A stretch of DNA of 64,000 nucleotides from Tulasnella sp. 424 (GCA_019633425.1 WSUB01000044.1:62001-126000); one strand, 5' to 3'; counted from the first letter of the stretch, positions 41,177-54,917 are shown. Notes: generated from the letters alone by a model not told the origin. Numbers and translations are program-made.

Positions 41177-44100
41177 TTACTGAATAACACAATCCTTGGA
41201 GTCTGTACGTGAATCTTTGCGACTTCGTCGTGGGCGTCGAGCCGGATCGTTGACCAACTGCATAGAGGCGTGAACAGGAGTGGACTGGGGCACGGGCAGC
41301 TCGGGCTCTGTCTCGAACGTGATGGTCGAAATACGACTTTGGCCCATATCACCCGGCATTCTCGACGTGCTCCGCTGGCTTTCCCGAGTTGCAGCACTTC
41401 TGGTGCTCGCAGAATTTTGGCTTCCTCCGGCCATGCTATCGCGCCTCGACCTTGAACGATCCTCGCTCCGCCGGAACAGGAAGTTGCCGCTACGCCTCTG
41501 ACTGCCGCGTTCGTCCGGGCCACCCATGATGGAGTTAGCGTCGGGCGTCGAGGCTTTCGATAGTCGCTTCCAAGGCGGGACGAAAAATTTACCGTTGTTC
41601 ACGGACGGTGAACTTGACAGCGGGACATCAAGGGGCCTTGGAGATGGAGGAGGACCAGGGGATGGCACGGCACTCGTGGAAGCCACTAAAGGAGAGCCAT
41701 TCCCGATCCCAGATTGTGCGTATTGGGAATATAAAAGGAGTTGGGTTCTGAAATCGCAGTGGGACGAGGCGTTCTTGGCGCAGGTTGCATGGCATATGAG
41801 ATTGCATTCTTTGCAAAGAACAGCACTCTTCTTGACAGATTGCTGGCAAACTTTGCATGTTATGGCTGTAGAAGAACCATTCAGCTACTGCGTGATAGGG
41901 TGTGACAGAAACTTACGTTTGCTGAAACTGGTCTTGACAAAGGAGTGAGGTTTGACAACGAACTCGGGCTCTCCGGGCGATGTGGTTAGGGGAGAAGCAG
42001 GACTTGTGCTTTGGGTTCGGGCGACTTCTGCGAGATTCTGGATTGATAGCTGACGAGCTTGCAGGTCGATGCTGATCCTTCTCAGGAAAGGAACACTATC
42101 GTCGGGGCGAAGGTCCTACAAGTTGGCCTGCGTAAGTATACAAAAGTTCAAAAGTTGTATTGTAGAAACGTACCTTGTGCAGACCCCACGACCGCTTGAG
42201 CCATGGGTGTTCAAACAAGCTCTCGGCAGTTGGACGTTCCTTGGGATCCTTCTTGAAGCACAGGGAAAGGAAGTCACGCAAGTTTTCAGAGCAGCCTTCT
42301 GGGATGGGGGGGTTCGGGTCCTCTACGATGCGGAACATGACCGCAAGACTGTTGCCAATCTCGCTGTAAGGGGGTTTGCCGGTAAGCAGCTCCACAACGG
42401 TGCAGCCCAGAGACCAGATGTCAGATGCATACGATGCACCCTTGAGCTCAATGACTTCAGGAGCCACTGTGCAACGCAACACTACGTCAGACCTAGGTAG
42501 ATGAGACGCTAAGCAACCACTTACTCCAATTCGGTGTTCCAGCGACGTTGTCTGCCGTTTCTTTCGCATTTTCCATAGCGTTTAGAGTCAATGAGACACC
42601 GAAGTCTGAGAGCTTGATATTCCCGTTCTTGGTCGAGAGGATGTTAGCAGCTTTCAAGTCGCAGTGAACGACCTGCAAACGAACGTTAGGCCCATATACT
42701 TTCAATGACATTCAATGTTGAACTCACCTGTTGCTCGTGAAGGTAATGGAGGCCTTCCAGGATCTTTGTAACATACGTCGCAACCAGCTTTTCATTGAAT
42801 TTCCCAAACGCCTTCAGAGTTTGACCCAGAGACCCGTTCTCGACGTACTCCAGGACAATATCCAACGAGTCCTCATCTCGAACCATGCCTTCGTACTGGA
42901 CGATGCTTGGGTGACGAAGCCGTTGCAACAAGTCGACCTCCTTCATAAGTTGGGTGATTTCGTTCTCCGGTAGTCCTTCCAGACGAATCCGCTTGACGGC
43001 TACAATCTGTCCTGTGTTGATGTTCAATGCGCGATAGACGGTACCGAACTGCCCTTTGCCGATGGGATTGCCAAGTTGCTATTGGGCGCATGTCAGTCAA
43101 GTGCACAGGAAAACCAGGATCACTCCATCAACTTACATAATGCATAGGAGCCCTGCCTTCCTCCCTCACGACGATCGTTCTCTTCATATTGCTCCCCACT
43201 CCACTAGCCACAGAGGAAGCGCGGACCAGATTGGTAGAGCTAGCAAAACCTTGCCCGAGATTCTGGGAAGGGTCGAATCTGCCACGCTGTGCTACAATAG
43301 GATCTTCTGTCCCGTGAGATCCCCTACGTTGCGTATTGATGGGCGCAAGGTTGGAGGATCCTCGCCTCGTCAAGGTAAGCCGTGTGGCCTCGAGGTCCGA
43401 TTGATGGCGTGGTCGGGATTTCATAACCCCCGCACGAGAAACGCTCTCATCTCTCTGGAGAGGGGAAGGAGCGAAATCTCGAACTGTAGACTCGGATTCA
43501 CTTGGGAATGCAGCTCGAGGTTTGCGGCTCTCTCTTTGGTTAGGCTGTTGATGCTCTCCTGATGACGTGCGAGGGAAAGGAACTCGAATGTGAGATACGG
43601 CAGGGACTGAAGCGACGGCGGGTAGAAGGACAGATGACGAGCCGAGGTCCTCGCTGGGAGAGGAGCGCTTGGGGATGTAAACGGCCTGACGAGACGACTG
43701 AGTGCTGGCTCTTCGCAGGGGTCGACGAATAGGTTGCTGCTGCTCCACACCAGTTTGAGATTCACCGCTGCCCGAACTAGATTCCCGCATGTGTTCGCTC
43801 TTCAATTGTAAGGACCCTTCGGCGGATGGTCTCCGATCGATAGATATACGGCGCGGCGCCGACACTCGACGATCCGGTCGGGGAAGGAGAACATCGACGC
43901 TCTGCGACGCTGCGTGGTGGGTCGGACGGCGATATGGAAGGTTGTGCTTTGACGTCGAAAGCGCGTTTGGATCATCTTTCTCCTCGGATGGAGTGACCTG
44001 GCGGGAAGCTGCAGTGATAATGGTGATAGGCGCGCTTCCGTTGGCTTGGACCTTGCCCTTCGGAGTGACATCATTCTCATGGAGAACGGGGACTCGGTCG

Positions 44101-47100
44101 CCTGACGAGGTTGATCGATCCTTCAACGTCGTCACGGCCAGGAACGGATCTTCGTCGAGGTCGGGCGTCGCGGGACGAACGGGTAGCGCTGGGGCTGCAG
44201 ATTTGCCATTAAACCTCCCCACGAAATCATCCGGCCACTTCGCGTGGCCAAAGTTGAGACCGCCTTTGTTATCAGAGCTCCGACGGTTGAGGCCCTTAGG
44301 TCTAATCGAGCCTTCCTTTTCTGGGTCCTCCAACACGCGAGTGAGGTCCGTCGGTGCTGCGATTTCACTAGACCGTCGATCCCGCCTTGGTCTGCCACCA
44401 TCCTGGAACAAATCGGACGACGATACTGGAGGATGAGATTGCAACGCCAAGCCGAGGCCCGACTGCTGAACGCCCTTGAGATCGTGGCTTCGTCTCCTGA
44501 GAGGGGCTGGAGGAGGAGGCGGATCGGCAACGTCCAAAGAGTCAGCCAATCCCAAAGCCGTCATCGCATTGTTCGCATCCTCCCGACCCCAGCTGCCGTT
44601 CACGCTACCGTCCGGGTGGATAGAAGTAGCATCAGTGGCTATCGTGTTCATGGTCCTGATGGTGCCAAACCTGTTGGACGATCGATGAGCGTCGAACAAA
44701 TTCGTGTGGTCCGTAGCATGGGTCTGTGCGGAGGAAGCAACGGATGCTCGGTTGGAGCTGTTGAAGCTTGGCGCGTTGCGGAGACTGGAACGAGGAGGTG
44801 CTGGCGGCGGCGAGGTAGGCGTAGCCTGTCCAAGCTGGTAATGTCCACCCGAGGAGCGCCTTTCGGATATTGGTGGCCTCGGGGGCGGAGATGTAGGCGG
44901 AGAAGCGAACGACGGACTTGCCCCAACTTTCCGGTGCTTGTCCATCGACTGCCGGCGATCCAGTTTAGGTAGCGGTTCGCCATTGGCGTCCCCATTCGAC
45001 CGAACGACGATGGGAGACGGGGGCGACACTCTCTTGGGAACGATTGTAGCGGTACTTCTACTCAGCCCAGGTGTGATGGTTCCGCTCCCACTCATCGAAG
45101 AGTCGGCGTCGATTTCCGTCGACGTTCTCGCAACTGACACCTCCCTCCTCTCCTTGCCCGGAATCCATCGCCGCTGCAGAGAACTATCCTTGAGGCTGGC
45201 GAGAATCGTGATAACGCGGGAGACTCGGGTGACGCCATCGATTTTTCCTTCAGCCAGGTCGTCCTTGCCAAACATCTCCTTCACTAGCTCTTTCCCCTCC
45301 GGTCCGGACTTGATAATAAACTCCTTTGCAACTTCCCGGAACTTGAGGATGTTGGACGTCTTCGAAATCCCATCCTCTCTCGGATCCACCAGGGGTATAG
45401 CTAGCGACGAGGTCGGGCTGAGCTTGTTCATTAGTCTATCGGCAGATCGGTTAGAACGCAATTAAAGCCTGGGTAAGGAGTCAAATAACCCACTGGGCTA
45501 AGACATATCCGTCTCTCAGCGCATCACAGAACGCGCGCCGCTCCTTTTCTTCTCCGCCACCGCTAACGGTCGCACCTCCTATCGCGACGCCAGTGGCATC
45601 CACACTGACGGAGCTCGCATTTCCGATGGTTCCCATCCCACTAAAGCCACTGCGCGCCCAAAGCCGTTCACGCCTCGCCAAAGGACCCAGCCTCCTGTCC
45701 ACTTCTTCCCAGGGATCGCTCTTCACTCCTCCGGGAGCACCGGCAAGACCTCCATTAGGGGAAAAGGATTTGAGAACGGCGGGCGGTGGTTTGGACATTT
45801 CTTTGACGATGAAGGACGCGGCCGCTCTCATGGCCTCTCGCTGGGGTGAAATAGTAGCAACGCCAACAAGGGAGGAAGTTGAAGGATTTCGACCATGTGA
45901 TTTGTAGACAGGGGATTGTGTTCGTGGGGCACTAGAGGAGGGGGGCGAAGATGGACGCGTGAAAGATGCAGAACTCGAGTTCCGCCGTTGATACAAGCCA
46001 GGACTAGGCGACGATGGTTGGCCTGTAAGTATTGGTGGAGGGACATGACGTTCTCGAGATGCTGTCCGCAGGGGGGAGTGCTGGGACGGAATGGACGATG
46101 GCGCAGCACCGAGAGGTAAATGAGTGGCGGAAATCGAACCAAAGTTCCGGGTTCGTTGCTCAAAAGAGGGGCGTCGGTCGGAAGATCGTCGTGGAGTTGG
46201 CGACGGAGAGGGTGCATAAGTGATGCTCGGCCGTCTACCTCCCGCTCTTCCAAGTCCTGTTGAATTCGGTGGGGTGATGGGCGATGCTGACCTGGAATCG
46301 GACCCTGACCCCGATCCTCCCGACCTCGACGCCGACCTTTCACCGCGACCGACGATTCTTCTTGTTGAAGGCGAGCGCGGTAAAGGTTCCCTCCGCACTT
46401 CTGTTGAACGCCGTATTATGGGTCTTGGAGGGGATGCTGCTGCGACTGAAGCCGGAGAGGCGGCGTCGTTGGAGTATGAAGGAAGACTGGGAGTTGAAGG
46501 GGAAGGCGGCAACCGCTTGTTGCTTGTGCCAGTATTTTTAGAGGATGAGGCGAGAAGGAGGGTGGTGGGTGATGGCGGGGCTTGACGAGTGGCACCCGTT
46601 GTTGAAGTCGGTGGGGGTTTCTTCGAACCTGTCGGGGTCGACCCTGATGCGGCGCCGCTGTCTTTCGAGGAAACAGTCGTACGACGTGGCCGGTGCGGAG
46701 AAGCCCCGACGGCTGTGGGAGGGGCCGTGACATGGGATTCGTCGTTATTTGGATCGCTATTGAGGTGGAGGGTGGGGGTCGACACTGATGCGGTGGTCTG
46801 TGAGGGTGTCATAAATGAGGGCCAGCCTCCCCCAGTACGAGTACGCGACGTTCCAGACGTAGATGCTTCCAATGGTACATCATTGCTTTTGCGACCGAAA
46901 CTGAGACCCGTTCTGCTCGTGAGGCGTCTGAGGGCTCCTCCTCGTTCTTCGACGACCTGAGACGAAGTGGTGTCGATCGACGCTCGGGGACGAGACTCCC
47001 TCTCCTTGCCCTTATCCCTAGAGACGGTCTTGTCTCTGTCCTTGTGCAGCTTGGCGGTGGTGGAGGACGACGACAGTCCAAGACTCGATTTGAAGTCCGC

Positions 47101-47331
47101 CTCATTTGCTGTGAGCACGCTTTCGACGCTGGCGCTGACCTTGTTCTTTCCTTTTGAGCGTGTGACTGTCCTGAGGGTCTCCAGAGGTGCTCTTGCCATC
47201 TGGCGAAAGGACTTGTGCTGGGGTGGGGCAGATGTGGCTACAGCGGGCGGATTGGCGGAGGATTGGGACGACGGTGAGGGAGTGCCCGAGGTGCCAGGAG
47301 CTGGAGCATTAGGACGCAAAACGGCAGCCAT
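41177..47331 (-). CDS. Cdc7/SepH/Cdc15-type septation kinase with N-terminal CH-like and C-terminal C1 domains
   Basis: Seven exons: 47331-45494, 45435-43137, 43078-42728, 42672-42525, 42466-42174, 42115-41917, 41865-41177; 1938 residues. Residues 1-530 are Ser/Pro-rich and disordered. A calponin-homology-like domain follows (about 535-700): RRAFCDALRDGYVLAQLMNK and EGKIDGVTRVSRVITILASL. Another disordered stretch leads to an STE-type kinase domain (about 1376-1640): GKGQFGTVY, AVKRI, VVHCDLKAANIL, DFGVSL, GTPNWMAPEVIELKG, SDIWSLGCTVVELL. This motif set matches the septation-initiation/mitotic-exit kinases Cdc7, SepH and Cdc15. At about 1700-1750 a C1-type zinc module reads H-x-F then CKVCQQ, CKECNLICHATC. 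The CH and kinase parts are joined by a normal 58-nt intron with matching phase, so one gene is supported. Its plus-strand shadows are rejected. Confidence 0.87.
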
Positions 47332-50076
47332 CCTGAATCATGCAGCAGTTATCTATCAGCCCGGTGGCGGGATTAGCAGTGCAGAGTTTAGGAGAAACGG
47401 GCCGAATGAAGGCAGGGGAGGGGAGAGGAATCCTCCTGTCAGCTAAATGGTGCTCGTCGGGGTGGCCGACTTTTCTCAAAAGGTGCAGAAATGCGAACTT
47501 GCCTGCACCGTTTGCAAGCTTCTCCTATGCTCTAACGTTTCCCTTTTTTGTGCAAAGCAGCGACGAAGGCCCGCGTCGTGCGCTTGTTTTTCTTTTTTGG
47601 AGTGTGGTTGGTTTGAAAGTGGACTGGCTGGAAGAGGGAAAAGAGGTGAAGATGCCGAGGGACCCGCCGGACTGTGACAGAATTCGCAGGAGGCGGGGGG
47701 GCTTTTCCTCATTTCTCTTCAGGGTACAACTACAATACACCACTACTGCTAAACTTTGGATGACGCACAAGATGAGCAGATTGGGCTCGTTATAGGAGGT
47801 CGAAGATAGATTCGGTTTGAGCAGAGCGCTCGAATTCCTTCCTTTGGGTCACACCCACCGACGCGTAGAAAAAAGCTCTCAGCGAATGACCAGAGAAACC
47901 GATCGCGCGCTGCACTTGTCATCAGGCCCCTCCCTATTTCAACCTACCCAACATTGCCACCCACTTCTCATCTAGAACGTTTAACTCGTTGACGACGATG
48001 TAATCACTTTGCGTGGCTCTAGCTAGTGACTCTGAGGTCTCATCTAGACCGATGCAAGTAGTGCGAGATCGACATGCGGCAAGGCAGGGCAGAGCAGGGC
48101 GAAGAACAGCTCGCTCTCTCCGGCAAACCATTAGTCCCTATCTCCGCATTTGAAGCCTCCGTCCGACAGGCCTGCCTTGCCTCGCTGCAAAGAACCCCTG
48201 TGGAGCAGATCTCGCTTTTCTTCGTGCCACTGGCTTTTCATTCCATCTTCGCTAAACACCGCCCCGCCTGCGCACCTGTTGTCCTCGTCCTGCACAGCTC
48301 GCTCGCTGCGCAAGAATATTAACGTCGACTCTCGACAAAGTGGTCTTTTTAGACATTTGCTCATAGTTGACGTCACAGAACTTAAGAACAGAAGCCCTCC
48401 TATCCGTGAAGCCCGAACTCAAGCGAGGAGAGTGACCCACAAGAACCACAAACTTTAGTTGCCGAGCACATGGACCCAAGACAGCGGTAACCATCTCGAA
48501 CGATTTGAGGATTAGACCACCCAGATAACCGTCTTTCACTCATAACCCAAAGAGCCAGGCCTTCTTCATTGTCTAAGGCACAATGTCGGTGCTCGGGGGT
48601 TGTTCTTAGCGTCACCGGCGACAGTGCGATGGCCGCCTATATCCTCAAGGAGCTAGCCGGCGCTGATCCCTCCACGGGCGGTACCGGGCACTGATAGATT
48701 TGATGAGCGCAATCGATAAAAAGGAGCGGTCGTGGCGTGGCAGGAACAGCAAGGGAACCCTTTCTTGATTGAGTAATAGATTCAATGTCCGTGAAGCCGT
48801 GAAACGTGTACGGGGTTCGCAGCGATAACTTCTCTTTTCTGATACAAGAGAAGAATAAGTAAAAGAAGATTGCCATCCGATGGTGACATGGATCACAAAT
48901 CCATTTCGCTTCGCTCCGAGTAACTCGCAAAGATGTAATGCATGGTATGTATTGAGAACCCTGAGGGGGAAATCATTCTATATGGGGGAAACACTTATTT
49001 GACCGGCCTGTCGCGCCGCGTTCTGCGATTTTTCCAGGCAACCGGGAACAGAGAACAAAAAGCCACAGCACCAGAACGCAGGATGGTTGTACATGCCGTG
49101 CCTGTGAAGAAATGCGCGCGAAGTCCCTTGTTTCCCGTTATCCTTTTATAACGGACAAAAGGAGGCAAGGCGGCCTCAAGGATGATTTTGCAGTGACGTA
49201 GAGTTCATCCGAGTATGAAATTGGGTTGAACTCGGAGGCTCGGACCCTCCGTCGTCATTTTATCCAGGAATGGAAGAATGGCATTCGGGCTTGTTAGGTA
49301 AAAAACCGAAAGTGGTTCATCCACTGAACTGGCTTATCATCCCGGCGCTCGCGCTCGCGCTGACCGTCAACTTCTGACCAAAGAAGCCGCGAAGAAACGT
49401 CATGGCGTCCGTGAAAAAAAATGGTGAGATGTTGTTGACAGACACGAGTATAGAAAGAACCTCGTGATACTTCGATAACGAGAATATTGAAAAAGGCTTG
49501 CAAAAGATCGGCGGACGAGCCCTGGGTACTCCGCGAGTGCACAGCAAATCAGGGCAAGTCCCGTGTCATCCAAAAGCAAGAGAACATATTACCAAACACG
49601 GCTAACGAGACTGATTGAAGATCAAACTCCTAACTCGAGCTCTAGGTAAATTGCTCACCGTGTCGACCGCGCGTTTATAGCCAGACAGTGAGCCGAGCCG
49701 AGGAGCCTGGGGTTGTCAACGAGACCAATTGATTTCGAATTCATGGGCGTTTCAAATTGTAACGCGCTTGGCTCCGACATTAAAACCTCCTGCAAGTCGC
49801 TTTCGCGGACGCGCCCGGGACAATGAGGACGGGCAGAGGAAAAGGCAGAGGGAGCATTTCGGACGGAAATGGTGACAAACAGGACACCGGAGAAACACGT
49901 GATGAGAACGGAATAGCCCGAAATCTCAGAGCGCACACGCTCCTCTTAGACTCAACCATGCATGGAGTTAATAAGAGCTTTGTATTAAAAGAACGTGGTA
50001 TGAACCTCCATTCATGCTCTGCCTCCTCTAAAGAAACTTGTTAATTAGGATAACAAAGCTACACCTCCGATATAAA
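47332..50076. other. 2.7-kb region without a recognised gene
   Basis: This is the largest gene-free stretch of the core. Both neighbours are on the minus strand, so the left part must carry the promoter of the septation kinase. The rest has only short frames (for example 48074-48322 on plus, 48930-48637 on minus) without family motifs or good splice continuity. No tRNA cloverleaf, inverted terminal repeat or long terminal repeat was found by eye. Unrecognised noncoding RNAs are possible. Confidence 0.4.
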
Positions 50077-53000
50077 CTATGCGGGGATACAGGATGACCA
50101 AATGGGAATAATGTTCTGGTTTTCGAATGATGTTTGAATGCGATATAAATAACCCAAGTCTTCGAAAGAAAGGACGAAGAGAGACCCGGCTAAACCTCGT
50201 GATTCCGGCGTCATACCCGCCCAACGAGCCTCGAGGCTGTCAACTAGCCCCTTCAAGCAATTGGGATCTTTGGCGTCCACGAATATGAAACCTTTGTTCG
50301 CCTGAACCTTGGATTCGGCAGCGCCTTGCTGCCAGCCTATGCCCCATAGAAGCGCATCCAACGTGCTGAGCCTTTGCGATGAGTACCGACCTGCGACGAA
50401 GCTGAATGGTTCTGGGTTGACGGAAGGTTGGATATAGAACAGCCCTTCGTCCAACGACCACTTTACGAACAGCTCCGCACTCGTGGGCTTTACGACCATA
50501 GATTGCGTACCGCGAAGACCAGGAGATGCCTTGGACGTCCTGGAAGGGTCGGCGAAACGCGGAGACGTAAGGAGGCTTTCCAGAGTGGGTAGTACGACCG
50601 TGGTGCAACGGTTCAGAGGGGCCTGAGCTGGAAAAACATCAAGTTCCGTCCTCTGACGTTTTGGCGGTTTCAATGGCAATAGGGCAACGGGAAAACGTGC
50701 TTGTTGTCCGGGTGTCGGGTCGTCCGATTGTCGTTTCCGTGACATGCGAGGTGCGTCGCCCTTGAGGCTACGGCGGTGTCTTGCGTCGCACAATGACACA
50801 CTCCTGTTCAAAGGGGGGCTGCTTGAGGGAGGTGGAGGTGTAGGAGAAGGGGAAACTGGAAGCCGGATCGGCGAAGTGGGACTTGATGTCTTCGGAGACC
50901 TTGACTGCTTAACCGGTTCCGGATTGTTTTCACGGTCGGAATGCGGGCTGAGCTTTCCTTCCTTGTGCGATAACTTCTCGGGCGTTTCAAAACCGAACAT
51001 CTTGGGGATGGCTGGTAGCGAATCGACGTTGGACAATGGGGCTAAAACTCGGAGAGGAGAAGGGGACGGCGTGACTGATGCCCAAGTAGCTGCGCGCGAC
51101 GGTCTCTTTCGTTGCGTTGTCCCGTGATGACCATCAACAGCCGCAAGGCGACTACTCCAATCCTGAGTCATCTGGCGCTGTTGATTCGGACACCGAATGC
51201 CTGGCGAAGTGGGGAGATCCCAAATGCGCTTCATCACGTCCGAAGTCCGTTTCTTGGGAGGATCACGGCCCACCGCAGCGCATGCTATGCGATGGAGCTC
51301 TTCAAGATCCACACCTTGTTCACAAATGTCCGGTTCTTAGGATAATTGGTAATACGTCAACGGAACGGCACTCACCGTCGAACCAGGAACGCTCCCGCGG
51401 ATTCCATATTTTCGTAATTCGAGGGAACCTAAGTTCATAGTGCTATCACCGAATGTGTCAGATGGGTCGTAAAAATGCTAACCAAAGCGTACAAACCTTT
51501 GCACCAGCAGACTTTGTAAACCCGGCTCCCGAAACTTCCAGTAAGGCTGGCTCTGAGAACATCACCGACGGCTTTTGGAAAACTCCTTTTCCCAGTTCAA
51601 ATGTATAGGATAAGTCATCCAACTTCTGTGAGAACGTTAGTTCAGGTCAAACTCGAAACTAAAGACAACTAATAGGTACCTGAGGGTTGTACGTGTGGTG
51701 CTTGCGATTCCTAATATCCCAGTTGAATTCCTCCAGCTGCTGTCTCGACAAACCGTAGCTGGAAGAGAAGAGAATGACGATATGAACTTTGCCACGAGCC
51801 TATGGAGCGTAGTTGAGCAGATTGCGGCTACCGGCTGCAATTGTGACCTACAGCTCGCCGTCTTTCTAGGGCCTTGTCGACGGCTCCAATGAAGAATGTT
51901 GTGAAAGTTTCGGGGCCCACTAGAGACGGGTAGTGAGCGTCCGAGTTCGGTTGGATTTGTGAACCACGGACCTCGCAACTCTCTTCCTCTGTCCTTCTCC
52001 CAACACGCCCCAACAACCACAAGGTCTATAGTGTCCCCGAGGCCCGGAATGTAATCTTTCTTAAGCTGAACGGGACCGATATCAGTCTGAAGTTGTGTGG
52101 ACCAAACGACGAGGCATACCTTGATCCATCTCATATTTGGTGTCAGTTCATTGTACTTTGACGATGCAGGTTTGATAACCAACCCCTCTGAGGCACGTCA
52201 AAAGTTAGCATCTCAATACTGAAATGCTAGCCTCCTCCTCACCCTCGAACTCCGCGATCCGGCGAGCCATGATCGACCGTAGCTGCTCAATGGAATCGCT
52301 TTGGCCCAACTTGATCTGAACGCGTTCGGCAAGCATATTAAACCCGGAGATAGGAATGATCAGACGCTCCAGAGTCTTTCTTCTGTAGTCGTATGCTTTA
52401 TTGATCAGACTCGTGCCATCAAGGTAGAGCACGTCAAAGAAGACGAGCATGAAATGGCGTCGGCCACCGTCCGATGCATTTGATTCAAGGGAGTCTTGGT
52501 GAATATAACTTTCCAGACAAAATAGTTTCAGCAAGATGCATTGCTCAGAGAGCCCAAAGATTGAGGGGCTTACTCTTGACCGTCTTCCTCCCGAGCATCC
52601 GACGAGCGCAGGCGAGCCGCATGGAAACGAGAGCGCGGCCCATGAGCAGTCGACTCCAGTAGACTCCGAATCCGCCAGAATTCTGCGACCTCTTCGTCAG
52701 CCTAAATGTAGTGGTTTACGGGCAGAGCCTAGCTCACCGTCGATCCGCTTTTCACTTTCGTTGTAACAGACCAGTTCGGCTTCTAAAATTGCGTTTCGCT
52801 GCACTCGCTTGTTGGAGTCTATATACGGCCCGCTCCTCTCTAGGAGCAGCTCGTCCTGAATAGGAGTCGTGATCGGCAAGCCCAAACTTGCTTGAACGAT
52901 ACTGATCAAACTTATGAGCAAGTCGATCCCATCATCCATATAACAGCCCTTCTCACCAATGCGAAGCAACCCTGTCCAAGGTCGAGTCACGTTTGCTCTT

Positions 53001-54224
53001 TGAGATTATCCGGATCTGATCACCATGTTCGCGGCTTTGATCAATATGGATTTGCATCCTGGAGCAAATGTAGCGTCAGCCTTTTTGCCGATCTCAGATT
53101 ATGTATACCGTACTGACCTCTCCCCGTCATACTTCGTTTCAGCCCAACAAACCTCAGATGGAGGGCCATTTTGAAGAGCCTCAATGACGTTCTTGCATCC
53201 CTGTCCTTTTAGACATTTAGGGATTTCTACTGGTACGCCGAACTTTGGACAGAAAACCTCGCTTGCGGGAGTCCCAGAAACGTAGTTGTCTAGAGCTTCC
53301 GCAGCCGCATCGACTGTAGCCCTCATCCGGTAAATCTTCAGCATCCTAGGGTCCCAAATTTGTATGGTTTCGTGAATCGTCAATTCATGAAATGCGCTGG
53401 CATTATAGTGCAGCAAGCTGGAGGTTGTTCGACCGCTCGGCAGGGGATAAAGCAAAGGCCGTAGATCTTTAAGAATTATTTGCGTCATGCAAGCGGCGCC
53501 TTGTGGTGTTAGAGTGCGATACAAGTCTGTAAGGATTTGCTTCCGGGAGCGGGGTGGGGGAGCTGATGAGGAAACTGTGACGTCGGAGAAAGGTGAGTGA
53601 GCTGCAAGCTCGTCCAGTAGACCATCAATCTCGAGAAGAGAAATTTCTGTCCCAGGAGTGTTCTGCAATAGAACAAGAGGGTAGTGAGATTGCAAGATCT
53701 CGTAGAATGACTCTCCAGCGTACCATTGGGCGCCCGAACATAACACGCCTGACTTCGTCGCCTAAGCAGCCACTGGCAGACTGGCCAGGTGTAAAACTAG
53801 GCGAATGCCAGTTCTTGAGTCGTTCCCTGGCGTTTGGAATTCCCAGGATGTCGCTCAAGGCCTCAACGAGCCGTGCTTCTTGCATGTCGTATGTCCGACG
53901 GGCATCATGCTCCGGAAACAGGAGGCGGAACATGATCTTGGTATAGCCTGGGGATATGGGCTCTTTGATAGATTCACGCCATCGTCGAAATGTGTCTTTA
54001 GCTTTGGCAACTGTAGTCGTCGGCTGACGCGCTGTCTGCGGATGGGCCTTGCGAGGGTCGATGCTTCCTATGCGTTCAACAAGACTTAGAAAGCTAAAAG
54101 TATGGTTATATAAAAGTCAGCGATTACGCTCTGAACGTGTTTGGTCAGCTGATAAATCTTACTGGGAGAAAGTAAGTTCGTAGGAGACTTGTCCAGATTC
54201 CGACTGCAGCCAACTCTCCGACAT
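50077..54224 (-). CDS. ATP-dependent DNA ligase, LIG4-like
   Basis: Fourteen exons: 54224-54163, 54093-53724, 53662-53118, 53058-52957, 52901-52738, 52682-52574, 52508-52243, 52187-52120, 52065-51972, 51919-51852, 51799-51680, 51625-51497, 51442-51376, 51335-50077; 1140 residues. The N-terminal LIG4-type helical domain reads SHFLSLVERIGS and FRLLFPEHDARRTYDMQE. Catalytic motif I is ETKYDGERMQIHID (Lys near 321), motif III FFDVLYLDG, motif IV EEGLVIKP, motif V WIKLKKDY. The OB-fold part has VGPETFTTFFIG, VILFSSSYGLSRQQLEEF and HYELRFPRITKIWNPRERSW. The enzyme seals DNA breaks through an AMP-lysine intermediate; a role in end joining is inference. The last 400 residues are disordered plus an unknown domain; I see no tandem BRCT repeats, so this is probably not canonical Lig4. 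Intron 13 is only 40 nt. Confidence 0.85.
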
Positions 54225-54917
54225 TGCTTAAGCAGACATAAGGTGATGTATGCCTAGTCCCAGAGTTCTAAAAGAATCAAGCTAGTAGCAGTGTGGTATG
54301 TACAGTTGTGTGTAATGAAGGTGAGCAGAGGGAGCGTTGGTGCAGTGAGATGGTCGAGACAAAGCGGGTTCACTTTGTTTACCACTTTTAATCTGGACTG
54401 CCGCCGGCTCTCCCAGGCCTTGCAACGATCACAAGCCCACAAAGCGAGGATCACAATACTCCTTAGAAATGTGCCACCCTCTTGGGTAGCTCAGGTCAGT
54501 TATTGAGGTTTTTGTCCACTTATGTAGCCTTCCGCCTGACTCAAGTTGACGTGGAAAGGCACACTATTGAAGTCCAGCCCGTTGCATCAATCGCAGGAGC
54601 GGTGTTGTTTGCATGGTGTCATTCAAGAAGTGAAGAAAAACTGTGGTCCTTAAGAGGGCGGTACTGTGCTCACGTGAATCACAGCGGTGAAGACCGTGTT
54701 CCGTTTCGAGTGAAAATGCGGCTGGCCCAGTGTCGTGCTTAAAGATAGTTGGCCACTCGACAATAACGCGCGTTTCATGATAATGGTAAAACTGGAGTGC
54801 GGGGTGTGTATTGGAACTTCCGAGTGGAATAACCATCTCGGCAACAACGAGGGAACAGGGAAAGTGGTAGGTGAAATGTGATCACCAACTGGCAGCTTCT
54901 TTCTCCGAGCTCCTCCT
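54225..54917. other. Ligase promoter and COX9 3' region
   Basis: A 693-bp interval between two minus-strand genes. It should carry the ligase promoter and the COX9 3' end. Short plus-strand frames at 54291-54742 have no recognisable features. Confidence 0.4.

Noticed and set aside
43789..44972. Two long overlapping plus-strand frames
   Set aside because: Antisense to the disordered linker of the septation kinase; arginine-rich shadow composition.
47900..48120. Possible tRNA-like stem region
   Set aside because: No cloverleaf or B-box (GGTTCRANNCC) could be formed.
48074..48322. 82-codon plus-strand frame
   Set aside because: No motif, no splice sites, no paralog; length expected by chance.
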